A stretch of DNA of 64,000 nucleotides from Maribacter sp. ACAM166 (GTDB taxonomy: Bacteria > Bacteroidota > Bacteroidia > Flavobacteriales > Flavobacteriaceae), in assembly GCF_005771495.1 (NCBI RefSeq), contig NZ_VAUW01000011.1:62001-126000 (forward strand), given 5' to 3'. Numbering within the stretch: position 1 is the first letter of the stretch; the number at the start of each line of letters is the position of its first letter. The position numbers and the translations under genes are program-made. Positions 25,001 through 33,705 of the stretch are shown piece by piece. The notes under the pieces are model-generated. The model saw only the letters and a list, made by a program, of their open reading frames with translations, was not told the origin of the DNA and did not search any database.

Positions 25001-26354
25001 CAAAAAAGGCGGCGTTCATCATTTTCTTAGACGCCTTAGCAGCGATATCATCTCTTGTTTCGGTCGTAACTGTTTTCTTTTTGACCACATAGCTATACAT
25101 TAAGAAGACGGTGGACTCCACAATGATAACGGCCCCATCTACGATGATTCCGAAATCAATGGCGCCTAAGCTCATTAGATTGACCCATACATCGAATACA
25201 TTCATTAGAATGAAGGCAAACAATAAGGATAGTGGGATTGTAGACGCCACAATTAAACCGCCACGCCAGTTTCCTAAAAGTAGAACTAAGATAAAAATCA
25301 CGATTAACCCACCTTCGAGTAAGTTGCCTGTTACAGTGCTGGTCGTGTCTGCAATAAGTTCGCTACGGTCAAGAAAAGGTTTAATCGTTACCCCTTCTGG
25401 TAATGATTTTTGAATTTGCTTCACTCGCTCGGTGACCTTCTCGATTACTTCATTTGTATTGGCACCTTTTAGCATTAAAATCATTCCGCCAACGGCCTCT
25501 CCTTTTCCATCTTTGGTCATTGCACCATAACGCACCGCACTACCGATATTTACATCACCAACATCCTTAATTTTTATTGGAATACCGTTTACGTTTTTGA
25601 CAAGGATATTTTCAATATCTGAAACGGTACGTGCCAAACCTTCGCCACGTATAAAGTTAGCTTGATGGTTTCGTTCAATGTATGCCCCACCGGTATTCTG
25701 ATTGTTGTTTTCTAAAGCTGTAAATACTTCAGAAATAGAAATTCCAATCGCTTGTAAATCATCTGGATCTACTGCAACTTCATATTGTTTTTGATTTCCG
25801 CCAAAAGCGTTTACTTCAACCACTCCCGGCACCATGGCCATTTGCCTACGAACAATCCAGTCTTGCATGGTCCTTAGTTCTGTTATTGAATATGTATTCT
25901 GGAATTCAGTATCAACTTCTAGCGTGTATTGATAAATTTCACCTAGGCCTGTTGAAATTGGCCCCATAGAGGGTTCGCCAAATCCGGATGGAATTTGTTT
26001 TTGAACTTCGGGTAGTTTTTCGGCTACTAACTGTCGTGGTAAATAAGTGCCCATGTCGTCGTCGAATACAATGGTGACAACAGAAAGGCCAAAACGAGAT
26101 ACCGAACGAATCTCTGTTACGCTTGGTAGATTGCTCATCGCCACCTCTACAGGGTAGGTTACAAATTGTTCGATGTCTTCTGTACCCAGGTTGGGTGATT
26201 GGGTGATTACTTGTACCTGATTATTTGTAATATCGGGTACAGCATCAACAGGTACTTGGGTCATACTCCATATTCCTGCTCCTATTAGAGCAAGGGTGAA
26301 TAGACCAATAATAAATTTGTTATTGATTGAAAAATCAATGATTTTGTTAATCAT
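22011..26354 (-). CDS. czcA: CzcA-type heavy-metal RND pump fused to a CzcC/TolC-like outer-membrane channel
   Basis: This protein has 1447 residues. Residues 1-1035 are a heavy-metal RND pump: MTQVPVDAVPDITNNQVQV at the N-terminus, two porter domains and twelve membrane helices. The fourth helix carries DFGIIVDGAVIIVES, which matches the divalent-metal (Zn/Co/Cd/Ni) pattern DFGx3DGAx3VE rather than the Cu/Ag pattern. Residues about 1045-1065 form an extra hydrophobic helix ending in AEAQ, which looks like a former signal peptide. Residues about 1070-1447 are an outer-membrane efflux protein (two repeats, LEQATQLAKENYPSL and QKRVDEADATYSAAKADLLP). Such fusions occur in Bacteroidota. Whether the product stays joined or is cut at the internal signal is not known. 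It is first in the operon with czcB. Confidence 0.9.
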   Translation of the reverse strand: MINKIIDFSINNKFIIGLFTLALIGAGIWSMTQVPVDAVPDITNNQVQVITQSPNLGTEDIEQFVTYPVEVAMSNLPSVTEIRSVSRFGLSVVTIVFDDDMGTYLPRQLVAEKLPEVQKQIPSGFGEPSMGPISTGLGEIYQYTLEVDTEFQNTYSITELRTMQDWIVRRQMAMVPGVVEVNAFGGNQKQYEVAVDPDDLQAIGISISEVFTALENNNQNTGGAYIERNHQANFIRGEGLARTVSDIENILVKNVNGIPIKIKDVGDVNIGSAVRYGAMTKDGKGEAVGGMILMLKGANTNEVIEKVTERVKQIQKSLPEGVTIKPFLDRSELIADTTSTVTGNLLEGGLIVIFILVLLLGNWRGGLIVASTIPLSLLFAFILMNVFDVWVNLMSLGAIDFGIIVDGAVIIVESTVFLMYSYVVKKKTVTTETRDDIAAKASKKMMNAAFFGQLIILIVFLPILALEGVEGKMFRPMALTFIFAMIGAMLLCLTYVPMISALFLRAPKTDKKSYGDRIVKWVENKYEPLLILSLKKGKVIVGTAIVLFIVAVVAFTRMGGEFIPKLDEGDIAFHAILKPGSSLSETIETTTKIEQIVKAKFPEVKTVISRIGVADVPTDPMPMDIADVFAILKPSDEWTSASSKSELVELIKKEISIIPGVNYEFTQPIEMRFNELITGVREDVAIKLFGEDLNVLASKATEMGKIIAKVPGVADMKVEAIDGLPQITIDYNRNKLAQYGLSINQLNDVIQAAFAGAQAGVIFEGEKRFDLVVRLKEENRTSIDDIQNLYINLPSGAQIPLRELATIDYESGPMQISRDNTNRRTYVGINIRGRDVKSVVEDIQARLDADFKLPPGYFIRYGGAFENLERASNRLQTVVPIALLLIFILIYFALKSFPQTLMIYLAIPMATIGGVFALWLRDMPFSISAGVGFIVLFGVAVLNGLVMISGLNELKEEGVTNLSDRIIEGTKRRIRPIMLTAFTDILGFLPMAISLSAGAEVQRPLATVVIGGLVTSTLLTLFILPVFYQWVENREKIKTKINSKFVTVTSVVIFLFSFIIAEAQQIEGTDNLPPITLEQATQLAKENYPSLKSTRLAIDRQNALSGNTYDFGTTQVFTGGEEISAEKGIYTVIGFGQQKIDLLGIRAKKRLQKQRVELAKTAYSLSELQVELEVKEAWSHAYQAKRKFRLYKELDSIYAQFSLTVELNYEVEAISRLEYASAKNQALQINNTLRQAIGNYHIALQKLNLWLVPETMYTVTDEFKPFEITGLVHDFNSNEHPEFLLSQKRVDEADATYSAAKADLLPKFNIQGGLQRVNGESGFNSYQAGISVPLFSGPERSRVKAADLDRQIIENDAAFKERQLQSEYIQAEQNFEIWQQSWFFYKDKAIPLALEQRNGALLAYKEGAVDYASFTQIIRDAIQTEMDALDTLDNYLNSLFKLHYYTL

Positions 26355-26474
26355 AGATTAAGGCATTAATTCAGTTTAAAAAAAGAGTGTTTGCTTTCGA
26401 GAATACAAAACAGCATTGATGCTTTCAGAATTGAAAACATCAAATCAGGATATAGTTATCCTAAAAAAAAAGAA

Positions 26475-26786
26475 TTATGCCCTTGGGGGTTGTAATAAAG
26501 AAATCGGAAAGTTTTTACCAGCATTCTGTGAATATGCAAATACCTCGTTTGAAATATATGGCTGAAAAGGTACATAAGGAATTAATCCAAAATCGATAGT
26601 ATGCATGTGGCAACAGTGGCATTGGCAAAAAGGCGAGCAAAGATCGCTTGAATTGTGATTATGGTCACCGTCTGTAGCTTGTGAATATTCTGTTTGTACA
26701 TCATCATTATCTGCAATCGTATCACTGCAAGGGGCAAAATTGAGCCCTAGCAAATAAATTGCGAGTATGATGGTAAGATTTTTCAC
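26475..26786 (-). CDS. DUF6660-like small His/Cys-rich exported protein
   Basis: This protein has 103 residues and a signal sequence (LTIILAIYLLGLNFAPC), possibly lipidated. An acidic stretch is followed by the metal-like cluster DGDHNHNSSDLCSPFCQCHC and CHMHTID, with six cysteines and several histidines within 25 residues. I know this pattern as DUF6660, small proteins beside Bacteroidota metal-efflux genes. It lies 120 bases upstream of the CzcA-CzcC gene on the same strand and probably leads that operon. A role as a periplasmic metal buffer, sensor or chaperone for the efflux system is inferred from composition and place. Confidence 0.75.
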   Translation of the reverse strand: MKNLTIILAIYLLGLNFAPCSDTIADNDDVQTEYSQATDGDHNHNSSDLCSPFCQCHCCHMHTIDFGLIPYVPFQPYISNEVFAYSQNAGKNFPISLLQPPRA

Positions 26787-26977
26787 AAAGCAAAGATAAT
26801 AGTTTCTAAATGCAAATGGTGTGCGTTGTCTATTTTATGAATGCTTTAAGTAGTATTGACGGTGATGCCCTGTATAACGTTCTCATAATATGAATAGTAT
26901 GCCTTAATTCATTTCAATACCTTAAACATCTAGAATCATAGAAATGAATTTCTTATTCAGACTTAAATAAAAAACTG

Positions 26978-27949
26978 TTAGTCAATATCATGGGCAATAT
27001 GAAAAATAGCATCTCCTTGATTTACAATTGGGGATTCATTGATGCATATAATATAACCAGTATCACTGGCTTTTATTTTACGTTCAAAATAACCAAACGG
27101 ACCTGAAATACTACCCATTTCAGTGCCTTTTTCCACTTTTTGACCCACCTTTACAAGTGGGTGGAACATGCCAGAGTGTTTGGCCCTTAGCCATTTAGAG
27201 GCATTTACCAATTTAGGGATAATTTGTTTTGTGGTCAATTCAGCGAGTTCTTCACTAAAATCGCGCATGCCCAAATGGTGCATTACGCGTAAAGCCCCAA
27301 CAATACCTGTATCGGTAATCTCGCTATCAATGTGTAGCGATTTACCACCCTCGTAGAGCAATACCAACTTATTTAGTTGATGTAATGTTTCCCGAAATGA
27401 TTTTTCTCTTCCAGCTGATTTAACAATAAATTCAGCACCAAAAATTTTTGCCAATGCGAGCCCATCCTGATCATTTTTATCAATTCTTATTTGAGGTGCG
27501 TTGAAACGACTGTCGCCGCCCGTATGATAATCGATACAGCAATCGATGATTGGAGCAATATCTTTAACGAGATGAAAAGCAAACCTACTAGCTAATGAAC
27601 CTCGTAAGCTTCCAGGAAAAACCCTGTTTAAATCCCTGCCATCGGGAAATTGTCTACTTTGATTTAGGAATCCGAATATGTTTACCACAGGAATACAGAT
27701 GACCATTCCACATGCTGGTTTGTTATATTTTTTGGATACGAGTTGCCGTACAATTTCTACTCCGTTAATTTCATTACCATGAATACCTCCAGTAATCAAT
27801 AAGGTAGGACCGTCCTTTTTACCTCGTTGAACAATTACAGGAACTTCTATTTTAGTTCTGGTATGTAATTTGGCTATATCTAAATTTAGTTGGGCGCCTT
27901 TGCCTTTTTCAATGGCATGACCTAAAACCGTGTATTTATTACTCGACAT
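26978..27949 (-). CDS. Succinylglutamate desuccinylase/aspartoacylase family zinc hydrolase
   Basis: This cytoplasmic zinc enzyme of the M14-like AspA/AstE family has 323 residues. Zinc ligands are predicted at H57 and E60 ([10 protein letters not shown]) and H142 (DYHTGG). The substrate-binding arginine region reads [11 protein letters not shown] (residues 104-114), and LLYEGGKS precedes the C-terminal domain, which has a lipoyl-like beta-fold ([19 protein letters not shown]). Its start overlaps the end of rimK by 11 bases, so the two are translated together. RimK adds glutamates to a protein or small molecule, and this partner may remove or trim such amide-linked groups. The true substrate is not visible. 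Confidence 0.85.
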   Translation of the reverse strand: MSSNKYTVLGHAIEKGKGAQLNLDIAKLHTRTKIEVPVIVQRGKKDGPTLLITGGIHGNEINGVEIVRQLVSKKYNKPACGMVICIPVVNIFGFLNQSRQFPDGRDLNRVFPGSLRGSLASRFAFHLVKDIAPIIDCCIDYHTGGDSRFNAPQIRIDKNDQDGLALAKIFGAEFIVKSAGREKSFRETLHQLNKLVLLYEGGKSLHIDSEITDTGIVGALRVMHHLGMRDFSEELAELTTKQIIPKLVNASKWLRAKHSGMFHPLVKVGQKVEKGTEMGSISGPFGYFERKIKASDTGYIICINESPIVNQGDAIFHIAHDID

Positions 27950-28814
27950 TTCGTTCTACGTACTTAATAATTTTTCCTGCTATATTTTTACCTGTGGCAG
28001 TCTCAATTCCCTCCAAACCTGGTGATGAATTTACTTCTAGAATTAATGGTCCTCTAGCTGACTGTAGCATATCTACACCGGCTACGCCTAAGCCCAGACA
28101 TTTTGCTGCCTTTATTGCTGCATTTTCTTCCTCATCGGTAAGTTCAATAATTTCTGCCGAACCTCCTCTATGAAGATTAGACCTGAATTCTCCTTCTTGA
28201 CCTTGTCGTTTCATTGAACCCACGACTACACCGTCAATCACAAAAGCCCTAATATCAGCACCTTTTGCTTCTTTTATAAACTCTTGTACAATTACTCTTG
28301 CTTGTAATCCATTAAAAGCTTCTAAAATAGATTCCGCCGAATTACGGTTATCGGCAAGTACGACACCTAACCCTTGTGTGCCTTCCAGCAGTTTAATGAC
28401 CACTGGTGCACCACCTGCTTTATCGATTATAGCTCCAACATTTTTAGAATAATTACTAAAAATAGTCTTTGGTAGACCTAAACCAGCTCGTGACAGTATT
28501 TGTAAACTTCTTAATTTATCTCGTGAACGAACTAAAGCCTGTGACTCTACCGAACTGAAAATTTTCATCATCTCGAATTGACGCACTACTGCGGTACCAT
28601 AAAAAGTAATAGAGGCGCCGATACGGGGTATAACACCATCAAAACCCTCTATTTCTTTACCTTGATAAATAAGTCCTGGTTTTTTCTTCTCTATAATCAA
28701 ATCACATTTAGAGTGATCAATTATATGCATATCATGACCTTTAGCTTCACCAGCCTCAACGAGACGTTTGGTTGAATATAAATTAGGGTTTTGAGATAAT
28801 ATGGCAATTTTCAT
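27939..28814 (-). CDS. rimK: RimK-like ATP-grasp ligase (ribosomal protein S6 glutamate ligase family)
   Basis: This 291-residue ligase is close to the length of E. coli RimK (300). The N-terminus ([20 protein letters not shown]) is of pre-ATP-grasp type. The ATP-grasp part has [14 protein letters not shown] (nucleotide and glycine loop, about residues 141-155), [18 protein letters not shown] and the metal-binding [11 protein letters not shown] near residue 263. RimK forms gamma- or alpha-linked glutamate additions to S6 or related targets. In this family the substrate can also be a small amino-acid conjugate, so the name is by similarity. It is the first gene of a pair with the zinc hydrolase. 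Confidence 0.88.
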   Translation of the reverse strand: MKIAILSQNPNLYSTKRLVEAGEAKGHDMHIIDHSKCDLIIEKKKPGLIYQGKEIEGFDGVIPRIGASITFYGTAVVRQFEMMKIFSSVESQALVRSRDKLRSLQILSRAGLGLPKTIFSNYSKNVGAIIDKAGGAPVVIKLLEGTQGLGVVLADNRNSAESILEAFNGLQARVIVQEFIKEAKGADIRAFVIDGVVVGSMKRQGQEGEFRSNLHRGGSAEIIELTDEEENAAIKAAKCLGLGVAGVDMLQSARGPLILEVNSSPGLEGIETATGKNIAGKIIKYVERNVE

Positions 28815-29121
28815 TTAAGCATTAGATTAAATAGTGTTATTATTTATATTCTTAATATGTACTTGTCAAGTAGAATATTTTAAAATGTCACAAGAATTAT
28901 ATTGCAGTATTGACTACAATTTATTTGAACAATAGTACACTAAATATTTGATGTATGAACTTTGAAATCTATATACTACGTTATATTATAAGATTATTAT
29001 CTGAAGAACTTGCTCCTTTCGGTGATGCAAAAACCAAAATTTTTAATGTTCCAATATAGTTTGATTATTAGCTTTTCTAAAGTAACATATATTCTTTAGG
29101 ACTGTATTTCTATTTTGATAT

Positions 29122-29280
29122 TTATTTATTAGCAGTTTTATAATTAACCACCGTATTTATGGGCCCAAGTAGTCCAGGCACTCGAATTGGAGTCAGTGCT
29201 ATGTCTCCGGTATGTTGTCTAAACGTACTTTTACCATCTATAAGGGTATTCCTGTCATAAGAAATTCTATTGCGTTTAAT
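29122..29280 (-). pseudogene. Possible 3' remnant of an unidentified gene
   Basis: A frame of 52 codons on the minus strand, closed upstream by TAG and without a start codon, reads ISYDRNTLIDGKSTFRQHTG, then DIALTPIRVPGLLGP, then INTVVNYKTANK, and stops at 29122-29124. The composition (prolines and glycines in a patterned stretch, few low-complexity residues) looks protein-like compared with the flanking AT-rich DNA. I do not recognise the family. It may be a truncated gene or chance. Confidence 0.3.
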
Positions 29281-29415
29281 CTATTCTAGCTAGTAATAGA
29301 TAAACGTTTCCTTAAGGTCTACTAGCAATAAAAATTCCTTTAGCGTCAACCCAATTAACTTTTAAGAAATTAAAAGTCTATGAGCGATGTAAAAAGGATT
29401 GGTTTAAAATAAATT

Positions 29416-29423
29416 TATATTTG
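29416..29423 (+). promoter_or_regulatory. Predicted -7 box for the DUF255 lipoprotein gene
   Basis: TATATTTG matches the Bacteroidota -7 consensus TAnnTTTG exactly and lies 36 bases before the start codon. A TTG sits 14 bases upstream, nearer than the usual spacing, so the -33 element is uncertain. Confidence 0.4.
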
Positions 29424-29458
29424 ATGAATCTATTTATATTTTATTTCCTTTTAATTAT

Positions 29459-31624
29459 ATGAAAATTATTAAGCAAGTATTGGTTGTTATTTATTTAGTT
29501 TTTTTAGGTTCCTGTGGGAACGATGGTTCTAAAATGGTTGAGAACAATGGGCAAGAGAAAATTGCTATAGAAGATTTCGATTATACGAATGACCTTATAC
29601 ATGAAACGAGTCCTTATTTATTACAACATGCCCATAATCCTGTTGATTGGAAACCTTGGGCGGATAGCACCTTTAAAAACGCCGCAAAGAAAAACCGCTT
29701 AGTTGTGTTAAGTATAGGATATTCTACGTGTCATTGGTGCCATGTAATGGAAGAGGAATCTTTTGAAGATTTAGAGGTGGCACGCTTGATGAATGAGAAA
29801 TTTGTGAGCATAAAGGTAGATCGCGAAGAACGGCCAGATTTAGATATGGTCTATCAAACAGCATTGCAGTTGGTGAATGGAACAGGAGGATGGCCGATGA
29901 ACGCTATTATATTGCCAAATGGGAGTCCAGTTTATTTAGGAACATATCACACCAAAGAAGAATGGAAATCTATTCTGATTAAATTCAGTACTGAGTTTGA
30001 GAAGAATCCAGATAAGATGAAGGAGTATGCAACCATGTTGGCAAATGGTGTTCAAGAGGTTTATGAACAACCGGCAAAACAGCTTGCAAATTCGGTCACA
30101 CCTGATAAAATTAGTAAGGGAGTTAAGGCATGGTCTAAATCATGGGATTTAGAATGGGGTGGAACTATAGGGCAACAGAAGTTTATTATCCCGACTAATT
30201 TGAATATGCTTTTGGAGTATTCAGTTTTACAGCAAAATGAAGATGTGATGAGTTATGTTTTTAAAACACTTAATAAAGTCTCGCAAGGTGGTATTTATGA
30301 TCACGTTGGAGGAGGGTTTTTTAGATACAGCACAGATTCTAAATGGAAAGTACCACACTTTGAAAAAATGCTGTACGACAATGCCCAGATGATGGGGATA
30401 TTATCAAAGGCATTTAAAATTAATGGAGATAAAGCGTATGGGAAGATGGTTGAAGAAACGTTTGCGTTTTTAAAAACCGAAATGCGAAATGAAGAAGGGG
30501 GTTATTTTAGTGCCATGGATGCAGATACCAATGGGGAAGAGGGGCTATATTATGTTTGGAAAAAGAATGAACTGCAATCCATATTAGGAGATGATTTTGA
30601 ATTATTCTCAACGTTTTATGAAATCAAGACTAGTGAAGTTTGGGAAAACGAGAATTTTGTGCTATTTAATACCTTGTCTGTTGCTGATTTTTCAAAACAG
30701 GAATCAATTTCAAAAGAAGTTTTAGAAAATAAAATCAAAAATTGGAAAACGATACTATATGAAGCTCGTCAGAAAAGGCTGAAACCATCCAAAGATTATA
30801 AGATAATCACTTCATGGAATGCCTTATTAATTGATGGATTAGTGGAAGCATTTAAAACTTTTAAAGATGAAAATTATCTAACTGAAGCAAAGTTAATTTT
30901 TGAGTACTTAGAATCGAATAATTATAAAAACAAACAATTAGTGCACTCCTACACAACAGATAGTAAGCAAAAAGAAGTCTTTTTAGAAGATTATGCCTTG
31001 TTAGCCAAAAGTGCCATTAGTCTATATGAGGTGACCTTAGATGTGTCATATTTAAATAGTGCAAAAGAATTAATGAATAGCGCGATTTCAAAATATAGCA
31101 GTGATTCTGGGTTGTTTTATTATAATGTGGCTAGTAAATTAGTACCAAAAATCATAAATACATCCGATGGGGTAGTACCATCAGCTAATGCAATTATGGC
31201 ACAGAATCTTTTTAAATTAGGTCATCTTGAGTATAATACCGAATATTTAGAAGATGCAAAATTGATGGGTTCATTACTGATAGAAAATTTTGAAAATCAA
31301 GCTGTTAGTTATGGAACTTGGGGTTCATTATTGTTAAATCAAGCATATCCATTCTATGAAATTGCGATAGTCGGTACTACTGCTAATAATCTGATAGCAG
31401 AAATGGGTAGTATGTATTTGGCAAACTCGCTGTTGGTAGGTAGTGCAATTTCGAGTGATATAGCGTTATTTAAAGATCGTTATTCCGTTGATGGAACCTT
31501 TATATATGTGTGTCAAAACAATACGTGTAAGTTGCCTGTAAGAACAGTTAAGGAAGCTTATGAACAAATGAAATCATTTGGTTATAAAGGTTTTGATTCA
31601 ACACAATTCAATGTGTCATTTTAA
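29459..31624 (+). CDS. DUF255/YyaL-type thioredoxin-domain lipoprotein
   Basis: This protein has 721 residues and a lipoprotein signal ([10 protein letters not shown], lipidated C19), while most relatives I know are cytoplasmic without a signal. Residues 43-190 are the DUF255 thioredoxin-like domain ([14 protein letters not shown], then [18 protein letters not shown] with C91/C94, then [12 protein letters not shown] and [15 protein letters not shown]). The rest is an alpha/alpha toroid related to N-acylglucosamine epimerases ([44 protein letters not shown]). The usual GGTYFP loop reads [10 protein letters not shown] here. The molecular function of the family is not settled. The fold suggests sugar or thiol chemistry, here at the cell envelope. 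No clear operon partner lies upstream. Confidence 0.88.
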   Translation: MKIIKQVLVVIYLVFLGSCGNDGSKMVENNGQEKIAIEDFDYTNDLIHETSPYLLQHAHNPVDWKPWADSTFKNAAKKNRLVVLSIGYSTCHWCHVMEEESFEDLEVARLMNEKFVSIKVDREERPDLDMVYQTALQLVNGTGGWPMNAIILPNGSPVYLGTYHTKEEWKSILIKFSTEFEKNPDKMKEYATMLANGVQEVYEQPAKQLANSVTPDKISKGVKAWSKSWDLEWGGTIGQQKFIIPTNLNMLLEYSVLQQNEDVMSYVFKTLNKVSQGGIYDHVGGGFFRYSTDSKWKVPHFEKMLYDNAQMMGILSKAFKINGDKAYGKMVEETFAFLKTEMRNEEGGYFSAMDADTNGEEGLYYVWKKNELQSILGDDFELFSTFYEIKTSEVWENENFVLFNTLSVADFSKQESISKEVLENKIKNWKTILYEARQKRLKPSKDYKIITSWNALLIDGLVEAFKTFKDENYLTEAKLIFEYLESNNYKNKQLVHSYTTDSKQKEVFLEDYALLAKSAISLYEVTLDVSYLNSAKELMNSAISKYSSDSGLFYYNVASKLVPKIINTSDGVVPSANAIMAQNLFKLGHLEYNTEYLEDAKLMGSLLIENFENQAVSYGTWGSLLLNQAYPFYEIAIVGTTANNLIAEMGSMYLANSLLVGSAISSDIALFKDRYSVDGTFIYVCQNNTCKLPVRTVKEAYEQMKSFGYKGFDSTQFNVSF

Positions 31625-31713
31625 TGATTTTATTTTAAAAGGATCGACCCTTTTCTTGTAGCATCAAACCATAAACTTAAATTCAATAGTAAATTTCCTT
31701 ATACCTTAGTTTT

Positions 31714-32469
31714 ATGGAAGAATGGTACGCATACCCCTTATTAATTCTCGTTGGTTTTATAGTTGGTTTTATTAATACAGTTGCCGGTGGAGGTTCTTTG
31801 CTTTCACTACCTATTCTAATTTTTCTAGGCTTACCATCTACCTTGGCCAATGGTACCAATAGGGTAGCCATAATATTTCAGACAGCAATAGCAACTGCAG
31901 GTTTTAAAAGTAAAGGGGTAAGTACATTTCCATTTAATATATATTTAGGTAGTTCTGCTTTTTTTGGCTCAATAATAGGTGCACAATTGGCCGTAGATAT
32001 AAGTGGTGCATTATTTAATCGAATATTGGCTATTGTCATGTTTTGTGTGGTAGCTATTATAGCCTTCGCACCCAAAATAGGAATCAAAGAAGTAGAAGAG
32101 CGTCTTACAGGTAAATACTTGTGGCTTGGTATCATTGTATTTTTCTTTTTCGGAATTTATGGAGGTTTTATTAACGCCGGTTTGGGATTTATAATGATTC
32201 TATTCTTGCATTATATAAATAGAATGACACTAGTACGTTCTAATGCCACTAAGGTAGCAGTGGTATTTATGTATATGGTATCTGCATTAATTGTGTTTGC
32301 AGTAAACGATCAGGTAAATTGGAAAATCGGATTGATATTAGCTATTGGTAACGGCAGCGGTGCTTGGTTAGCGAGTAGAATATCGGTAAATAAAGGAGAC
32401 GGATTCGTTAAGAAATTCTTGATTGTTATGGTGCTGATACTGGCCATAAAACTTTGGTTTTATCAATAA
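31714..32469 (+). CDS. TauE/SafE-family membrane exporter
   Basis: This inner-membrane protein has 251 residues and about eight helices. The first carries the family signature LVGFIVGFINTVAGGGSLLS and the duplicated copy reads IYGGFINAGLGFIMI (about residues 147-161). Members export sulfite, sulfoacetate or related organosulfur anions. The substrate here cannot be told. The gene starts 89 bases after the DUF255 lipoprotein and 38 bases before the DegT aminotransferase on the same strand. These three may share a transcript, but no functional link is obvious. A weak hairpin (AAAAGG with CCTTTT, around 31638-31655) lies upstream. Confidence 0.9.
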   Translation: MEEWYAYPLLILVGFIVGFINTVAGGGSLLSLPILIFLGLPSTLANGTNRVAIIFQTAIATAGFKSKGVSTFPFNIYLGSSAFFGSIIGAQLAVDISGALFNRILAIVMFCVVAIIAFAPKIGIKEVEERLTGKYLWLGIIVFFFFGIYGGFINAGLGFIMILFLHYINRMTLVRSNATKVAVVFMYMVSALIVFAVNDQVNWKIGLILAIGNGSGAWLASRISVNKGDGFVKKFLIVMVLILAIKLWFYQ

Positions 32470-32507
32470 TTTAAACAAGATTTGTATAACTACTAAAATA
32501 AGAAAGA

Positions 32508-33701
32508 ATGCCAGGGTTTGAATTGTTCGGGGAAAGTGAAAAAAGTCAGGTTCAGGATGTGTTGGATACCGGAGTACTTATGCGCTATGGGTTTGATGGA
32601 ATGCGAAATAATCAATGGAAGGCATTAGAACTAGAAAAAGCTTTGGCCCTTAGAATGAACACAAAGCATGCGCAACTTGTAAGTAGTGGTACCGCAGCAC
32701 TCACTGTGGCTCTTGCAAGTGCAGGAGTGGGAGCAGGTGATGAAGTTATTATGCCGACATTTACCTTTGTGGCAAGTTTCGAATCTATATTGGCTATAGG
32801 TGCTGTGCCAATTTTAGTAGATGTTGATGATACGTTAACGTTAAATCCGGCGGCAGTAGAAAAAGCCATTACAAGTAAAACCAAAGTGGTGATGCCAGTA
32901 CATATGTGCGGTTCTATGGCAGACCTTAAAGCATTGAAAGATATATGTGATCGGCATAACTTGCTTTTAGTAGAAGATGCTTGTCAGGCGATTGGCGGTA
33001 GTTACGAAGGTAAACCTTTAGGTAGTTATGGCGATTTGGGTTGCTTTTCTTTTGATTATGTAAAGACCATCACTTGTGGTGAAGGTGGGGCTATCATAAC
33101 CAATAATGATACGTACATCAGTAATGCAGACCATTATTCGGATCACGGTCATGACCATGTTGGTACCGATAGGGGAGCGGAAACGCATCCTTTTTTGGGA
33201 TATAATTTTAGAATATCAGAATTGAACGCAGCCGTTGGTTGTGCCCAAATTCAGCGTTTAGATGAGTTTTTAGAAATTCAGAAAAACCATTATACCATAT
33301 TAAAATCTGCTATTGAACCAATTTCTAATATTGCATTTAGAAGGGTGCCTACTGGTGGTGTGGAGAATTATTCTTTTTTAAGTTTCTTTTTGCCTACTGA
33401 GCAATTAGCTAAAAAAGCATACACTGCATTAATAGCGGCCGGTGTAGATGCTTGTTTTTATTGGTTTGACAATAATTGGCATTATTATAAAAAATGGGAA
33501 CATTTGACTAATGTTAAATCACTTGGAAAACTTCCTCAAGAAGTATTAAATCAATTACCAGATTATTCAAAAGCGGATTTCTCAAAATCAGATGCATGGA
33601 TTGGTAGAACTATTTCATGTTTGATAAAATTGAGCTGGACAGATGAACAGGTGAATGAACGTGCCGTTAAAATGAAAGAAGTATTGGCTAAATTAGTATA
33701 G
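32508..33701 (+). CDS. DegT/DnrJ/EryC1/StrS-family PLP aminotransferase
   Basis: This protein has 397 residues and the usual fold and length of sugar aminotransferases of this family. VSSGTAALTVAL (residues 58-69) binds the cofactor phosphate, D157 in LVEDACQA contacts the PLP ring nitrogen, and K186 in CFSFDYVKT should form the Schiff base. The following CGEGGAI is conserved. Such enzymes transfer an amino group to keto-sugars for polysaccharide or secondary-metabolite synthesis. A His-rich HYSDHGHDHVGTDRGAETH stretch marks the active-site loop. No other sugar-nucleotide genes are nearby, so the pathway cannot be assigned. The 3' end meets the convergent ribB gene with a 4-base gap. Confidence 0.9.
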   Translation: MPGFELFGESEKSQVQDVLDTGVLMRYGFDGMRNNQWKALELEKALALRMNTKHAQLVSSGTAALTVALASAGVGAGDEVIMPTFTFVASFESILAIGAVPILVDVDDTLTLNPAAVEKAITSKTKVVMPVHMCGSMADLKALKDICDRHNLLLVEDACQAIGGSYEGKPLGSYGDLGCFSFDYVKTITCGEGGAIITNNDTYISNADHYSDHGHDHVGTDRGAETHPFLGYNFRISELNAAVGCAQIQRLDEFLEIQKNHYTILKSAIEPISNIAFRRVPTGGVENYSFLSFFLPTEQLAKKAYTALIAAGVDACFYWFDNNWHYYKKWEHLTNVKSLGKLPQEVLNQLPDYSKADFSKSDAWIGRTISCLIKLSWTDEQVNERAVKMKEVLAKLV

Positions 33702-33705
33702 TCGC

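Larger units (their letters stand above)
28815..29458. other. Long intergenic region with a possible gene fragment
   Basis: This 644-base AT-rich gap lies between divergent genes. I see no complete gene. A minus-strand open stretch at 29122-29280 looks like the tail of a lost gene and is listed separately. The rest should hold the promoter of rimK at its left side and that of the DUF255 lipoprotein at its right side. Confidence 0.5.

Noticed and set aside
23287-25413. Plus-strand open frames of 100-205 codons opposite the CzcA-CzcC gene
   Set aside because: They are antisense to strongly conserved pump motifs and have serine/threonine-rich shadow composition.
26906-26950. 10-bp inverted repeat (AATTCATTTC / GAAATGAATT) as a terminator
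   Set aside because: The 25-base loop is long, and it lies beyond the zinc hydrolase gene end without a T-run. It could be chance in AT-rich DNA.
31638-31655. AAAAGG/CCTTTT hairpin after the DUF255 lipoprotein gene as a terminator
   Set aside because: The stem is only 6 bp and the T-run is short. It is too weak to call with confidence.
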